Below, in pieces: positions 26,279-34,203 of a stretch of 64,000 nt of DNA. The stretch is taken from the NCBI RefSeq assembly GCF_030182585.1, contig NZ_JARXOW010000001.1:1054001-1118000 (forward strand). The letters are read 5' to 3'. The notes under the pieces are model-generated. The model saw nothing but the letters and a program-made list of their open reading frames with translations, was not told the origin of the DNA and ran no database searches. Made by a program: the position numbers and the translations under genes. This DNA comes from Pedobacter faecalis. GTDB lineage: Bacteria; Bacteroidota; Bacteroidia; Sphingobacteriales; Sphingobacteriaceae. Each line of letters starts with the position of its first letter. Positions within the stretch are counted from its first letter, which is position 1.

Positions 26279-27163
26279 ATGACTATGCAACAAGATCCAA
26301 CAGAAAAATTCCCGCAGCCGCCTTTTCCCGAGCAGGAACAGGAAACGCCGGGTAGAGAACGCGACATGAAGCCCCTTGCCGATCATGGGGAGGAAACTTA
26401 CAAAGGATGCGGTAAACTCGCCGGAAAAAAAGCCGTCATTACGGGCGGTGACTCTGGCATAGGGCGCGCCGTGGCCATTGCGTATGCCCGTGAAGGCGCA
26501 GACGTCCTGATCGCCTATTTGGACGATGTGGAAGATGAAGACGCACAATCGACGGCCAAACTAGTGGAAGAAGCAGGGCGGAAGGCTATCCTGGTGAAGG
26601 GCGATATCCAGGACGAGACGCACTGCCAGTATATTATAGACACGGCCGTTAAGGAATTTGGCCAGATAGATATCCTGGTGAACAATGCGGCCTACCAGAT
26701 GGCCAGGGAGTCGATGGAGGAAATATCGGCTGAAGAATGGCACAGGGTATTTCAGACCAACATCACTGCAATGTTTTACCTGTGCAAAGCCGCCGAACCG
26801 CATATGAAACCAGGCAGCAGCATCATCAACACTACCTCCGTCAACGCCTATTCACCTAGCCCTCAATTGCTGCACTATGCCGCTACAAAAGGTGCGATAC
26901 AAAATTTTACCTCCAACCTTGCGCAGATTCTGCTGCAAAACGGTAAAGGCATACGGGTAAATGCCGTAGCTCCGGGACCGATCTGGACCCCGCTTATCCC
27001 GTCGACCATGCCTGAGCCAGAAACGTTCGGACAGGACACACCAATGGGCCGCCCCGGACAGCCTGCTGAAGTAGCTCCAGCCTTTGTGTTTCTAGCCTCG
27101 GAAGACGCCAGCTACATTGCAGGAGCTACCATTCCGGTAACAGGTGGCCGTGTAACGATCTAA
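26279..27163 (+). CDS. SDR oxidoreductase, YghA/general-stress type
   Basis: A 294-residue cytoplasmic SDR with the roughly 45-residue charged N-terminal tail (QDPTEKFPQPPFPEQEQETP) that marks the YghA/GsiB-like stress group. Cofactor loop TGGDSGIGRAV is at about 57, followed by NNAAYQ, the Ser in NTTSVNAYSPS and the catalytic YAATKGA, with GRPGQPAEVAP and the TGG ending. Substrate is unknown. Transcribed alone, in front of a convergent esterase gene. Confidence 0.88.
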   Translation: MTMQQDPTEKFPQPPFPEQEQETPGRERDMKPLADHGEETYKGCGKLAGKKAVITGGDSGIGRAVAIAYAREGADVLIAYLDDVEDEDAQSTAKLVEEAGRKAILVKGDIQDETHCQYIIDTAVKEFGQIDILVNNAAYQMARESMEEISAEEWHRVFQTNITAMFYLCKAAEPHMKPGSSIINTTSVNAYSPSPQLLHYAATKGAIQNFTSNLAQILLQNGKGIRVNAVAPGPIWTPLIPSTMPEPETFGQDTPMGRPGQPAEVAPAFVFLASEDASYIAGATIPVTGGRVTI

Positions 27164-27182
27164 TATATTACGATTTTTAAAG

Positions 27183-28097
27183 CTAACGCAACCGGGCCTG
27201 GAAGAAAGCAGAAGTTTCGCTGATCACCAGGTCCCAGTTGCCCGCTTTTGAAAAGCCATGATCCGCACCCGATACTTCTACCCATTTATTGTCGACCCCC
27301 TTGCTGTTTAAGATATTGGTAAACTGCTGGTATTCATTCTTACTGCCATCAGGCAAATCTGCCACCACATTAGATTCGGGCCGTATGTTGATGGTTGCTC
27401 TGGCCTTTCCCTGGTTGGCCAGCCAAAGCGGACTTACCGCCATGTAAGCCAGAATATTTGCCTGCACAGGCTCGGCACCTACGGCACGGTAGATTACTTC
27501 AGCAATCCTTGGGTCAAGCGCCCTCACCTCAGATTCATCCTGAAATGCAAAATTGGTAGCGCCAGCCCAGTTGGCCGCTGCTTTAACACGATTGTCCGAG
27601 TTCCTGTCGCCATACGCGTACAACAATGCCAGGGTACCTCCCGCACTATGTCCGGCAATACCCCATTTATCTGAGCTGATCTTCCAGTCGCCACGCTTTG
27701 AGACGGCCATGTTCACAGCTGCCTGAATGTCCAGAAGCTGATCGGAAATCTTTACTGCACTCGGCTTGTGTACTATGGGTGTGCTTAAAACACCGTCTAT
27801 GTCTACCAATCTGTAATTTACATTGAGCACCGCAAATCCTCTGGCTGAAAGCTGACTGCTTTGTCCGGAAAAATCCGACTTATCGCCCGCCACAAAGCCA
27901 CCACCATGCAGAAAAACAATGACCGGTGTATTCTCATTTCGCCCTTCGGGCAGATATACGTCCATCTTTTGCCTGCTGTCCGTACCATAACTGACATCTG
28001 TGATTACCTGGGCTTCCAGATTTACTTTTTTATCTTTCTTACAAGATGAGAGGATAAACAGGGAGAGGACGGTTAGTATACCAATTGTGTTTTTCAT
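27183..28097 (-). CDS. Lipoprotein alpha/beta hydrolase (esterase/lipase)
   Basis: A 304-residue enzyme anchored as a lipoprotein: the ATG at 28097 starts MKNTIGILTVLSLFILSSCK with lipobox LSSC. The fold is the hormone-sensitive-lipase-like branch, with the oxyanion motif HGGGFVAGDK, nucleophile elbow GIAGHSAGGTLA and a C-terminal ADHGFSK His. The acid residue was not placed. The substrate is probably a small ester. A longer frame from 28124 is not used since it places nine residues before the signal. It follows the SGNH esterase gene on the same strand. Confidence 0.85.
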   Translation of the reverse strand: MKNTIGILTVLSLFILSSCKKDKKVNLEAQVITDVSYGTDSRQKMDVYLPEGRNENTPVIVFLHGGGFVAGDKSDFSGQSSQLSARGFAVLNVNYRLVDIDGVLSTPIVHKPSAVKISDQLLDIQAAVNMAVSKRGDWKISSDKWGIAGHSAGGTLALLYAYGDRNSDNRVKAAANWAGATNFAFQDESEVRALDPRIAEVIYRAVGAEPVQANILAYMAVSPLWLANQGKARATINIRPESNVVADLPDGSKNEYQQFTNILNSKGVDNKWVEVSGADHGFSKAGNWDLVISETSAFFQARLR

Positions 28098-28142
28098 AAC
28101 ATGATGTTTCTGAAAACCAATCAAATATTGTTCCTGAAATGA

Positions 28143-28700
28143 TCAGCGAAGCAGAGGCTTAAGGACCGGCCACACCTTCTGCGCAATGATTACATACCCT
28201 TCGGCAAGAGGATGTATGCCGTCGTGCATATTCAGGTGACGGATCCCCGCAACACCCTCAAGCAGGAAGGGCACAAAAGTCATTTGGTTCTTAATGGCCA
28301 TATTACTGTAAAGCATGCGAAATTCTGCAGCACGCTCGCCGGGCACCCACAAGGGCAACTGCATGCCCAGCAGCATCAACTGAGCTTCAGGATGGGCAGC
28401 CTTAACGCGATCGACAATGCGCTGCAGGTTATCCTCTGTTGTTTTGGGATTGATACCGCGTATCATATCGTTGGCGCCAAGCTCAAGCACAAAGATATCC
28501 ATCGGATTTGGCAGATAGAGCCCGAGCCGCGCGAGGCCCGAAGCGGAGGTATCTCCGCTCACGCCGGCATTGATGCATTCATATTGCAAGCCCGACTCGT
28601 TAATCTTTTGCTGAATTAAGGAGGGGAATGATTGTTCTTGGGCGTTGGAAAGCCCGTAACCCGCCGTCAGGCTATTTCCGAAAAAAAGTATGCGCTTCAT
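28143..28700 (-). CDS. SGNH/GDSL arylesterase (TesA-like)
   Basis: A 185-residue esterase/lysophospholipase-like hydrolase. Block I is FGNSLTAGYG (nucleophile Ser9), block II has the Gly in GVSGDTSASGL, block III is LELGANDMIRG and block V is DGIHPLAEGY with the catalytic Asp and His. An Asn replaces the usual Asp right before the nucleophile (GNS for GDS), seen in some SGNH subfamilies. It has no signal peptide. Its stop is 20 nt before the lipoprotein esterase start region, so the two may form one unit. Confidence 0.85.
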   Translation of the reverse strand: MKRILFFGNSLTAGYGLSNAQEQSFPSLIQQKINESGLQYECINAGVSGDTSASGLARLGLYLPNPMDIFVLELGANDMIRGINPKTTEDNLQRIVDRVKAAHPEAQLMLLGMQLPLWVPGERAAEFRMLYSNMAIKNQMTFVPFLLEGVAGIRHLNMHDGIHPLAEGYVIIAQKVWPVLKPLLR

Positions 28701-28717
28701 TAGTTAGTCGATAACCG

Positions 28718-29659
28718 TCATTTTTCGTTGTCCTGAACGGAATTATTTCCCGTTTCAATCTCCACTTCCTTTGTAGTCACGGCATAATGTGAAGGACGGA
28801 TTTCTGAACCATAGGCCACCGCATAAGCTTTGGTAAATTCCGCTCCGAAGTAAAGGATAATAGACGAATAATAAGTCCACAATAACAAAATAACCAAGGA
28901 ACCGGCAGCGCCGTAAGTGCTGCCGACGTCACTTTGTCCGATATAGATGGAGATACCAAATTTGCCCAGCATAAACAGTAGCGCAGTTACTACTGCACCC
29001 AAGGTCACATCACGCCATTTGATGATCGCATCGGGAAGCACTTTAAAGATGACCCCAAAAATGAGCGAAACTACAGCAAGCGTAACCAACTGATTGATGA
29101 TGTAAAACAAGACGACCGACACATTCGAGAAGCGGGCTTGAAGCCTTGAGCTGAACCCGTCGAGAAGCGAAGTAATACCTAGCGATACCAGTAACAGGAA
29201 AGCCAGGCTTATGATTACTGAAAACGACAGGAAGCGGTTTTGCAGCATTTTAAGCCATCCGCGTTTTGGTTTAGGTTTTAAGCCCCATATCGTATTTATA
29301 GAATCTTGAATATCGGCAAAGACTGTGGTAGCACCAACCAGCAAGGTAACAATACCAATAATGAAGGCAATCGTACCTTTATTGCCAATGGCGGCCTTCT
29401 GAACGATCTCTTGCAACTGTAAGGCCGTTTCCTTTCCCATAAATCCGGCTAGCTGTCCGTATATCTGGTTATTGGCCGCTTCCTCGCCCAAAAAGATTCC
29501 GCAAAGTGAGATGATAACCACGAGCAGCGGAGCCATCGAAAATACCGTGTAGTAAGCCAGGGAACCACTCAGCTTGGTGACCTTGTGATCGCCAAAGCCA
29601 GTAAAAGCATTCTTGAGTAGCTCCCAGATTCCCTTAAAGGTGATTTTTTTTCTATCCAT
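28718..29659 (-). CDS. YihY/BrkB-family membrane protein
   Basis: A 313-residue inner-membrane protein with six hydrophobic segments, spaced as in the YihY/BrkB family, often (and wrongly) annotated as ribonuclease BN. The signatures are SGSLAYYTVFSMAPLLVVI, the WGLKPKPKRGWLKMLQNRFLS loop and TYGAAGSLVILLLWTYYSS. Its function is unsettled. It starts 6 nt after the small acidic gene and is likely coexpressed with it. Confidence 0.88.
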   Translation of the reverse strand: MDRKKITFKGIWELLKNAFTGFGDHKVTKLSGSLAYYTVFSMAPLLVVIISLCGIFLGEEAANNQIYGQLAGFMGKETALQLQEIVQKAAIGNKGTIAFIIGIVTLLVGATTVFADIQDSINTIWGLKPKPKRGWLKMLQNRFLSFSVIISLAFLLLVSLGITSLLDGFSSRLQARFSNVSVVLFYIINQLVTLAVVSLIFGVIFKVLPDAIIKWRDVTLGAVVTALLFMLGKFGISIYIGQSDVGSTYGAAGSLVILLLWTYYSSIILYFGAEFTKAYAVAYGSEIRPSHYAVTTKEVEIETGNNSVQDNEK

Positions 29660-29665
29660 ATGTTT

Positions 29666-29821
29666 TTATTGATCTTCAGGACCTACTTCGTTACCCTCTT
29701 CATCAATTTGCATATGCTCGTCCCACTCCTTATTGGAGTGTTCGCTTTGCTGGTTACTACCGGCTTGTTCCTCAGTTTTTTGCGGAGCGTTCTGCTGTTC
29801 TTTTTCTTCGTAATTTTCCAT
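29666..29821 (-). CDS. Small acidic protein upstream of yihY (51 aa)
   Basis: The ORF MENYEEKEQQNAPQKTEEQA continues to end GNEVGPEDQ. It is highly polar and acidic (many Glu, Gln, Asp) with no Cys and no membrane segment, likely disordered. Support for its being real: the ORF fills the space up to yihY with a 6-nt gap, it has its own ATG, and the reading frame is free of odd residues. I do not recognise a family. It may be a chaperone-like or stress protein cotranscribed with the membrane protein. Confidence 0.65.
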   Translation of the reverse strand: MENYEEKEQQNAPQKTEEQAGSNQQSEHSNKEWDEHMQIDEEGNEVGPEDQ

Positions 29822-29943
29822 AGCTGTAGTGTTTTTTCAGAAAAACAACAATCATAAGCCCTTAAAAGTTTAGGAATGGCTTGCCTTCGGGTAAACCATT
29901 CGGGCGCAGCAGATGTTAATGAAAAAACTAAATTTTAGAAATT

Positions 29944-30027
29944 ATGATCATTCCACTGCTTACCGGACTCTTTATCGTGATACTCACCATCATACTGTTC
30001 ATCAGGTTTAATAAACGCAAGCACTAG
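29944..30027 (+). CDS. 27-residue single-pass membrane miniprotein
   Basis: MIIPLLTGLFIVILTIILFI followed by RFNKRKH: one clean membrane helix with a positive C-terminal tail, so the tail faces the cytoplasm. It ends 9 nt before the GTG start of the pyrophosphatase gene, which suggests cotranscription. It is too short for family assignment, and its reality rests on composition and spacing. It may be a small accessory or toxin-like peptide, but there is no direct evidence for either. Confidence 0.5.
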   Translation: MIIPLLTGLFIVILTIILFIRFNKRKH

Positions 30028-30036
30028 GCCTGAACT

Positions 30037-30843
30037 GTGGAAGAAACCGTTACGGCCATTGTTGAAACGCCACGCGGATCGGCACATAAATATGACTTTG
30101 ATCCGGGATCGGGCAGCATTAAGCTTAAAAAGGTAATGCCTGCAGGCCTTGTATTTCCCTTCGATTTCGGATTTCTGCCGGGCACTGTTGGCGGCGATGG
30201 CGATCCGATGGATGTTTTGCTAATTTCCGAACTGGCCTGCTTTCCGGGCTGCGCGGTCGACTGCCGGATTATTGGCGGTCTGCTGGCCGAGCAAACCGAA
30301 CGCGACGGTACCGTAATGACCAACGACCGGGTTATTGCCGTACCCGTCGTCTCAGCCACGTACAGCTCAGTGACAAGGCTGAGCGATCTCCCTAAGGGCA
30401 TGCTCAACGAGATCGAGGAGTTTTTTAAAAATTATAACGCGCAGGCAGGTAAGGTATTTAAAGTGAAGAGGAGGATATCCGCTGCGCAGGCCCTGGCTTT
30501 GGTCGAAAAAAGCCGTGACCAGCTTGAGCTTACGCTGCTGTTTGAGATCTTTCTGCCCTTAAAAGACAATGCCGGAAGAGCCTTTCCCGAACGCGTTTAC
30601 AGCAATCTGCAAAAGCAACTGGTCAAAAAGTTTGGTGGGGTTACCATGTACACACGAAGCCCGGCCCAGGGCTTATGGGACACGGGACGAAGCCGGGAGC
30701 AGAAAGATGACCTGGTCATTTTTGAGGTCATGGCCGCTGTTTACGACGAAGCCTTCTGGAAAAACCTTAAAGAGGAGCTTGAAGAGAACCTCGGTCAGGA
30801 AGAAATCCTGATCCGGAGTTCCAAAGCGCAAACCGTTAGGTAG
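30037..30843 (+). CDS. Inorganic pyrophosphatase with extra C-terminal domain
   Basis: Residues 1 to about 160 are a family I soluble pyrophosphatase, hydrolysing PPi to phosphate. The metal site is Asp54, Asp56 and Asp59 in GDGDPMDVLL. The N-terminal HKYDFDPGSGSIKL matches the VKYEIDK.. strand of E. coli Ppa. The usual length is about 175, but here it is 268: residues about 165-268 form an extra domain with FEIFLPLKDN, KKFGGVTMYTRSPAQGLW and QEEILIRS, which resembles a free-standing family of about 100 residues. GTG is the only in-frame start near the domain. The fusion looks genuine as there is no frame break. Confidence 0.82.
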   Translation: MEETVTAIVETPRGSAHKYDFDPGSGSIKLKKVMPAGLVFPFDFGFLPGTVGGDGDPMDVLLISELACFPGCAVDCRIIGGLLAEQTERDGTVMTNDRVIAVPVVSATYSSVTRLSDLPKGMLNEIEEFFKNYNAQAGKVFKVKRRISAAQALALVEKSRDQLELTLLFEIFLPLKDNAGRAFPERVYSNLQKQLVKKFGGVTMYTRSPAQGLWDTGRSREQKDDLVIFEVMAAVYDEAFWKNLKEELEENLGQEEILIRSSKAQTVR

Positions 30844-31254
30844 CTACATCTGCTCTGACGAGGCTTCCGTATTCATCCAGACAAACTCCCAGTGGTGGCC
30901 ATCAAGGTCTTCAAAGCTATGCTGATACATGAACCCGTGGTCGCTAGCCGGATTGGGAACTGTGGCGCCGGCTGCAACCGCCTTCTCTACGATCTGGTCG
31001 ACCTCCTCCTTGCTTTCGCAAGAGAGGCAAATGGTGCATTCCACGGCTTTATGTGCATCTACAATGTCTTTCTTGGTGAAGGTTTGAAAGAATGGCCTGG
31101 TAAGCAGCATGACATATATGGTGTCGCTGATGATCATACAAGTTGCCTTTTCGTCGGTAAACTGCGGATTGAAGGTATAACCGAGCTTAGTAAAAAATTC
31201 TACGGAGCGGTTGAGCTCCTCAACAGGTAAATTCACAAAAATCTGAGTTGCCAT
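30844..31254 (-). CDS. VOC-superfamily (glyoxalase/bleomycin-resistance-like) protein
   Basis: A 136-residue vicinal-oxygen-chelate protein of two beta-alpha-beta-beta-beta modules. It begins MATQIFVNLPVEELNRSVEF and ends GFMYQHSFEDLDGHHWEFVW, typical of the VOC group often called extradiol dioxygenase or glyoxalase-like. Start at 31254 is chosen since MATQIF is the usual first strand. Substrate unknown. It stands apart, next to the divergent rhamnosidase gene. TATCTTTG near 31277-31284 on the minus strand may be its -7 element. Confidence 0.8.
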   Translation of the reverse strand: MATQIFVNLPVEELNRSVEFFTKLGYTFNPQFTDEKATCMIISDTIYVMLLTRPFFQTFTKKDIVDAHKAVECTICLSCESKEEVDQIVEKAVAAGATVPNPASDHGFMYQHSFEDLDGHHWEFVWMNTEASSEQM

Positions 31255-31422
31255 AAGTGTTATCATTTTGATTAATCCAAAGATAGCAGGACAAGCTCCA
31301 TTTTGGGCTGTCTGATTATGACAATTAAAGGGGGCGATTCCGTAACACATCTCTCCTATTCCAAACTCAGGTTTTGTATATTGTACCCCGTATTGCAGAA
31401 TACACCAACTTAAACACACTGT

Positions 31423-34116
31423 ATGAGAACCTATTTTTTTTGTCTGATGTCCGTTTTGTTGACGGTCGGGACCGCATTTGCAAAGCCCTCGCCGGTAAAA
31501 ATTGGCAGACTGGAATGCGAGCAGCTTTCTAATCCCCTTGCCATCGATCGTTTACAACCGGTATTGAGCTGGCAACTAACTTCTGACGAGAAAGATAAGC
31601 GTCAAAGCGCCTATCGTGTGCTGGTAGCCAGCAGCCTGGCATTGCTGCAGCAGGAAAAAGGTGACTATTGGGACACTGGCATGCTTAAGTCGGCCAACTC
31701 CACGCAAATTCAATATAAGGGTAAGCCTCTTACTTCAGGGACGACATTATTCTGGAAGGTGATGGTATGGGATGAAAACAATGAGCCATCAGAATGGAGC
31801 GCACTGGCATCCTGGACCATGGGCTTGCTAGCTGCGGGCGACTGGAAGGCGAAATGGATCGGCACGGCGCCAACGCCCTTTCCGGATTCGGCGATAACTT
31901 ATCCCTCACCGTATTTCCGCAAAGAGTTCGTGGCAGGAAAAGAAATACAAAAAGCAACGGTTTATGTGAGTGGTTTGGGGTTTTATGAACTATTTCTGAA
32001 CGGGAAAAGAATTGGCGATCAGGTGCTGGCGCCTGCGGTGACCAACTACGATAGAAGACCTCTAAAGAGGTTGCTTTACCCCTACGACGACCAGTCGACA
32101 CAACGCGTGTTTTACAATACCTTCGACGTTACAACCGCACTGAACTTAAAAAAGAACGCGATAGGCATGCAACTTGGCAATGGCTGGTACAACCAGCGCG
32201 ACCGCACGGTGGAGGGCCATATGTGGTACGACACGCCACGATTGATCTTCCAGCTGGAAATTCTGTATACCGACGGCAGCAAAGCGACGATAGTTTCCGA
32301 CGAAACCTGGAAAACGCGTACAGGACCTCTGCTGAAGGATGGAATATTTACGGGAGAGATTTATGATGCGCGACTGGAACTGGGCAACTGGGCCAGCGCA
32401 GGGTACCAGGATGCAAAATGGAAGCCGGCGACGCTTGTTCGGGCACCTACGGGCAGTCTGCACCCACAAACAGCGCCTTTCGATAAAGTGATGCGCACGC
32501 TTGTTCCGACATTTGACGGGAAGTTGAACGACTCGGTGTACCGGTACAGCTTGCCCGAAACAGTAGCTGGCTGGGCGTCCATCGAGGTAAAAGGAAAAGC
32601 GGGAAGCACGCTGAAAATAAGATATGTAAGTGAAGAAGCCGAAGATTACGGACAGTTTGACACCTATATTCTGAAAGGTGAGGGTACAGAAACCTGGGAA
32701 CCGAAATTTACCTGGCATGCATTCAGGTATATTGAAGTGACTTCGAAAGATGTGGCCCTGAATAAGGAAAGCCTCAAGGTAAAAGACGTGTACACAGCGG
32801 TAGTCCCGGACGGTGAGTTTGAGTGCTCAAATCCGTTTTTTAATAAAATCAATTCGGCTTATCTGAAAACGCAGCAGGCCAACTTTCATGGAAGCGTGAG
32901 CAGCGATTGCCCGCACCGCGAAAGGCTGGGATACACGGGCGACGGGCAGGTGATTGTGGGAAGCTCTATTTTTAGTTACGACATGCGGCAATTTTACCGC
33001 AAGTGGCTGGACGACATGGACGATGCGCGTAATAAGAAAACGGGTTTTGTGACGCACACGGCCCCTTTTGGCGGTGGTGGCGGCGGACCAGCTTGGGGGT
33101 CGGCATACGTGATTATGCCTTGGGCATATTTCAATTATTATGGGGATACCACCATACTGACCCGTCACTATACCGGCATGAAACAATGGGTGGAGTATTT
33201 GCAAACCCGGACAAACGAGAAGGGCTTGATATCGAGAGAAGAACCTGGCGGGTGGTGTTTGGGCGACTGGTGCACTCCTGGCAATGTTGAAGTACCATCG
33301 GAACTGGTCAACACCGCTTATTTCTACCATGTCACCAACCTGATGACTGGCATTGCAAACGTGCTTGGCAAAGGCGACGATCAACTTAAGTTTTCGGAAC
33401 TAGCTAAGGATATTAAGAAGAACTTTAACGCCGCATACTATAATGCATCCGGGCAGACCTACTGGGAAGGCCGGCAGGGCGCAGATGTTTTTGCCCTGGC
33501 TTTCGGACTGGTACCAGCAGAACGCTATGATACTGTCTTTGCAAGCCTGCTGGCGCATTTGAAAAAAATAAATTATCACTTTGACTCAGGCATATTGGGT
33601 ACCCCCCTGCTTTTGAATGTGCTGAGTGCAAACGATCGGGACGATATTGCATACGAGTTGATGAATCAGAAGGATTTCCCAAGCTTTGGTTACCTGCTTG
33701 ACGAAAAAAACAGCACACTATGGGAATCCTGGAACGGAGATGGCTCGAGATGTCACCCCATGTTCGGAAGCGTAGTAGAATGGTTTTATACCGGTTTGGC
33801 TGGAATAAAAGTAGATCAGGCTGCGCCCGGCATGAACCACTTCGTGATAGCGCCTAAGACCGTCACTGAGCTGGACCATTGTAAGGCGTCGTACAGAAGT
33901 CCCTTTGGCCGAATACGCTCAGAATGGAAGCGCTCGGGCAATGGAACTATGAAAGTGCTTATCGAAGTACCAGTAAATGCTTCGGCGACTTTTGTACTAC
34001 CCGGCGGGGCGCAACGGGCAAAGGATACATCGGGCGCTGAACTGCAGGCAAGAAAAGTAGACAACAAGTATGTCATGGAATTTCAATCGGGCATCCATGA
34101 GTTCGAAGTGCTGTAA
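31423..34116 (+). CDS. Secreted alpha-L-rhamnosidase (GH78)
   Basis: An 897-residue exported glycosidase that releases terminal rhamnose from polysaccharides or glycosides. Signal peptide about 1-20 (ending TAFA). The order is N-terminal beta domains (Bac_rhamnosid_N at about 170-330), then an (alpha/alpha)6 barrel with the signature SSDCPHRERLGYTGDGQV at about 495, which contains the catalytic acid region, and WESWNGDGSRCHPMFGSVVEWF at about 768, then a C-terminal beta domain. Its length is typical of the family. It lies 88 nt upstream of the TIM-barrel/thioredoxin gene on the same strand. Confidence 0.92.
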   Translation: MRTYFFCLMSVLLTVGTAFAKPSPVKIGRLECEQLSNPLAIDRLQPVLSWQLTSDEKDKRQSAYRVLVASSLALLQQEKGDYWDTGMLKSANSTQIQYKGKPLTSGTTLFWKVMVWDENNEPSEWSALASWTMGLLAAGDWKAKWIGTAPTPFPDSAITYPSPYFRKEFVAGKEIQKATVYVSGLGFYELFLNGKRIGDQVLAPAVTNYDRRPLKRLLYPYDDQSTQRVFYNTFDVTTALNLKKNAIGMQLGNGWYNQRDRTVEGHMWYDTPRLIFQLEILYTDGSKATIVSDETWKTRTGPLLKDGIFTGEIYDARLELGNWASAGYQDAKWKPATLVRAPTGSLHPQTAPFDKVMRTLVPTFDGKLNDSVYRYSLPETVAGWASIEVKGKAGSTLKIRYVSEEAEDYGQFDTYILKGEGTETWEPKFTWHAFRYIEVTSKDVALNKESLKVKDVYTAVVPDGEFECSNPFFNKINSAYLKTQQANFHGSVSSDCPHRERLGYTGDGQVIVGSSIFSYDMRQFYRKWLDDMDDARNKKTGFVTHTAPFGGGGGGPAWGSAYVIMPWAYFNYYGDTTILTRHYTGMKQWVEYLQTRTNEKGLISREEPGGWCLGDWCTPGNVEVPSELVNTAYFYHVTNLMTGIANVLGKGDDQLKFSELAKDIKKNFNAAYYNASGQTYWEGRQGADVFALAFGLVPAERYDTVFASLLAHLKKINYHFDSGILGTPLLLNVLSANDRDDIAYELMNQKDFPSFGYLLDEKNSTLWESWNGDGSRCHPMFGSVVEWFYTGLAGIKVDQAAPGMNHFVIAPKTVTELDHCKASYRSPFGRIRSEWKRSGNGTMKVLIEVPVNASATFVLPGGAQRAKDTSGAELQARKVDNKYVMEFQSGIHEFEVL

Positions 34117-34203
34117 CCACTCCAGAATCGTGTGCCGGCAACGATTGCGTAGATTTCCCTGCCGGGAGACGATAACTTGGTGCTTAATTGTGTAATATTG
34201 TTT

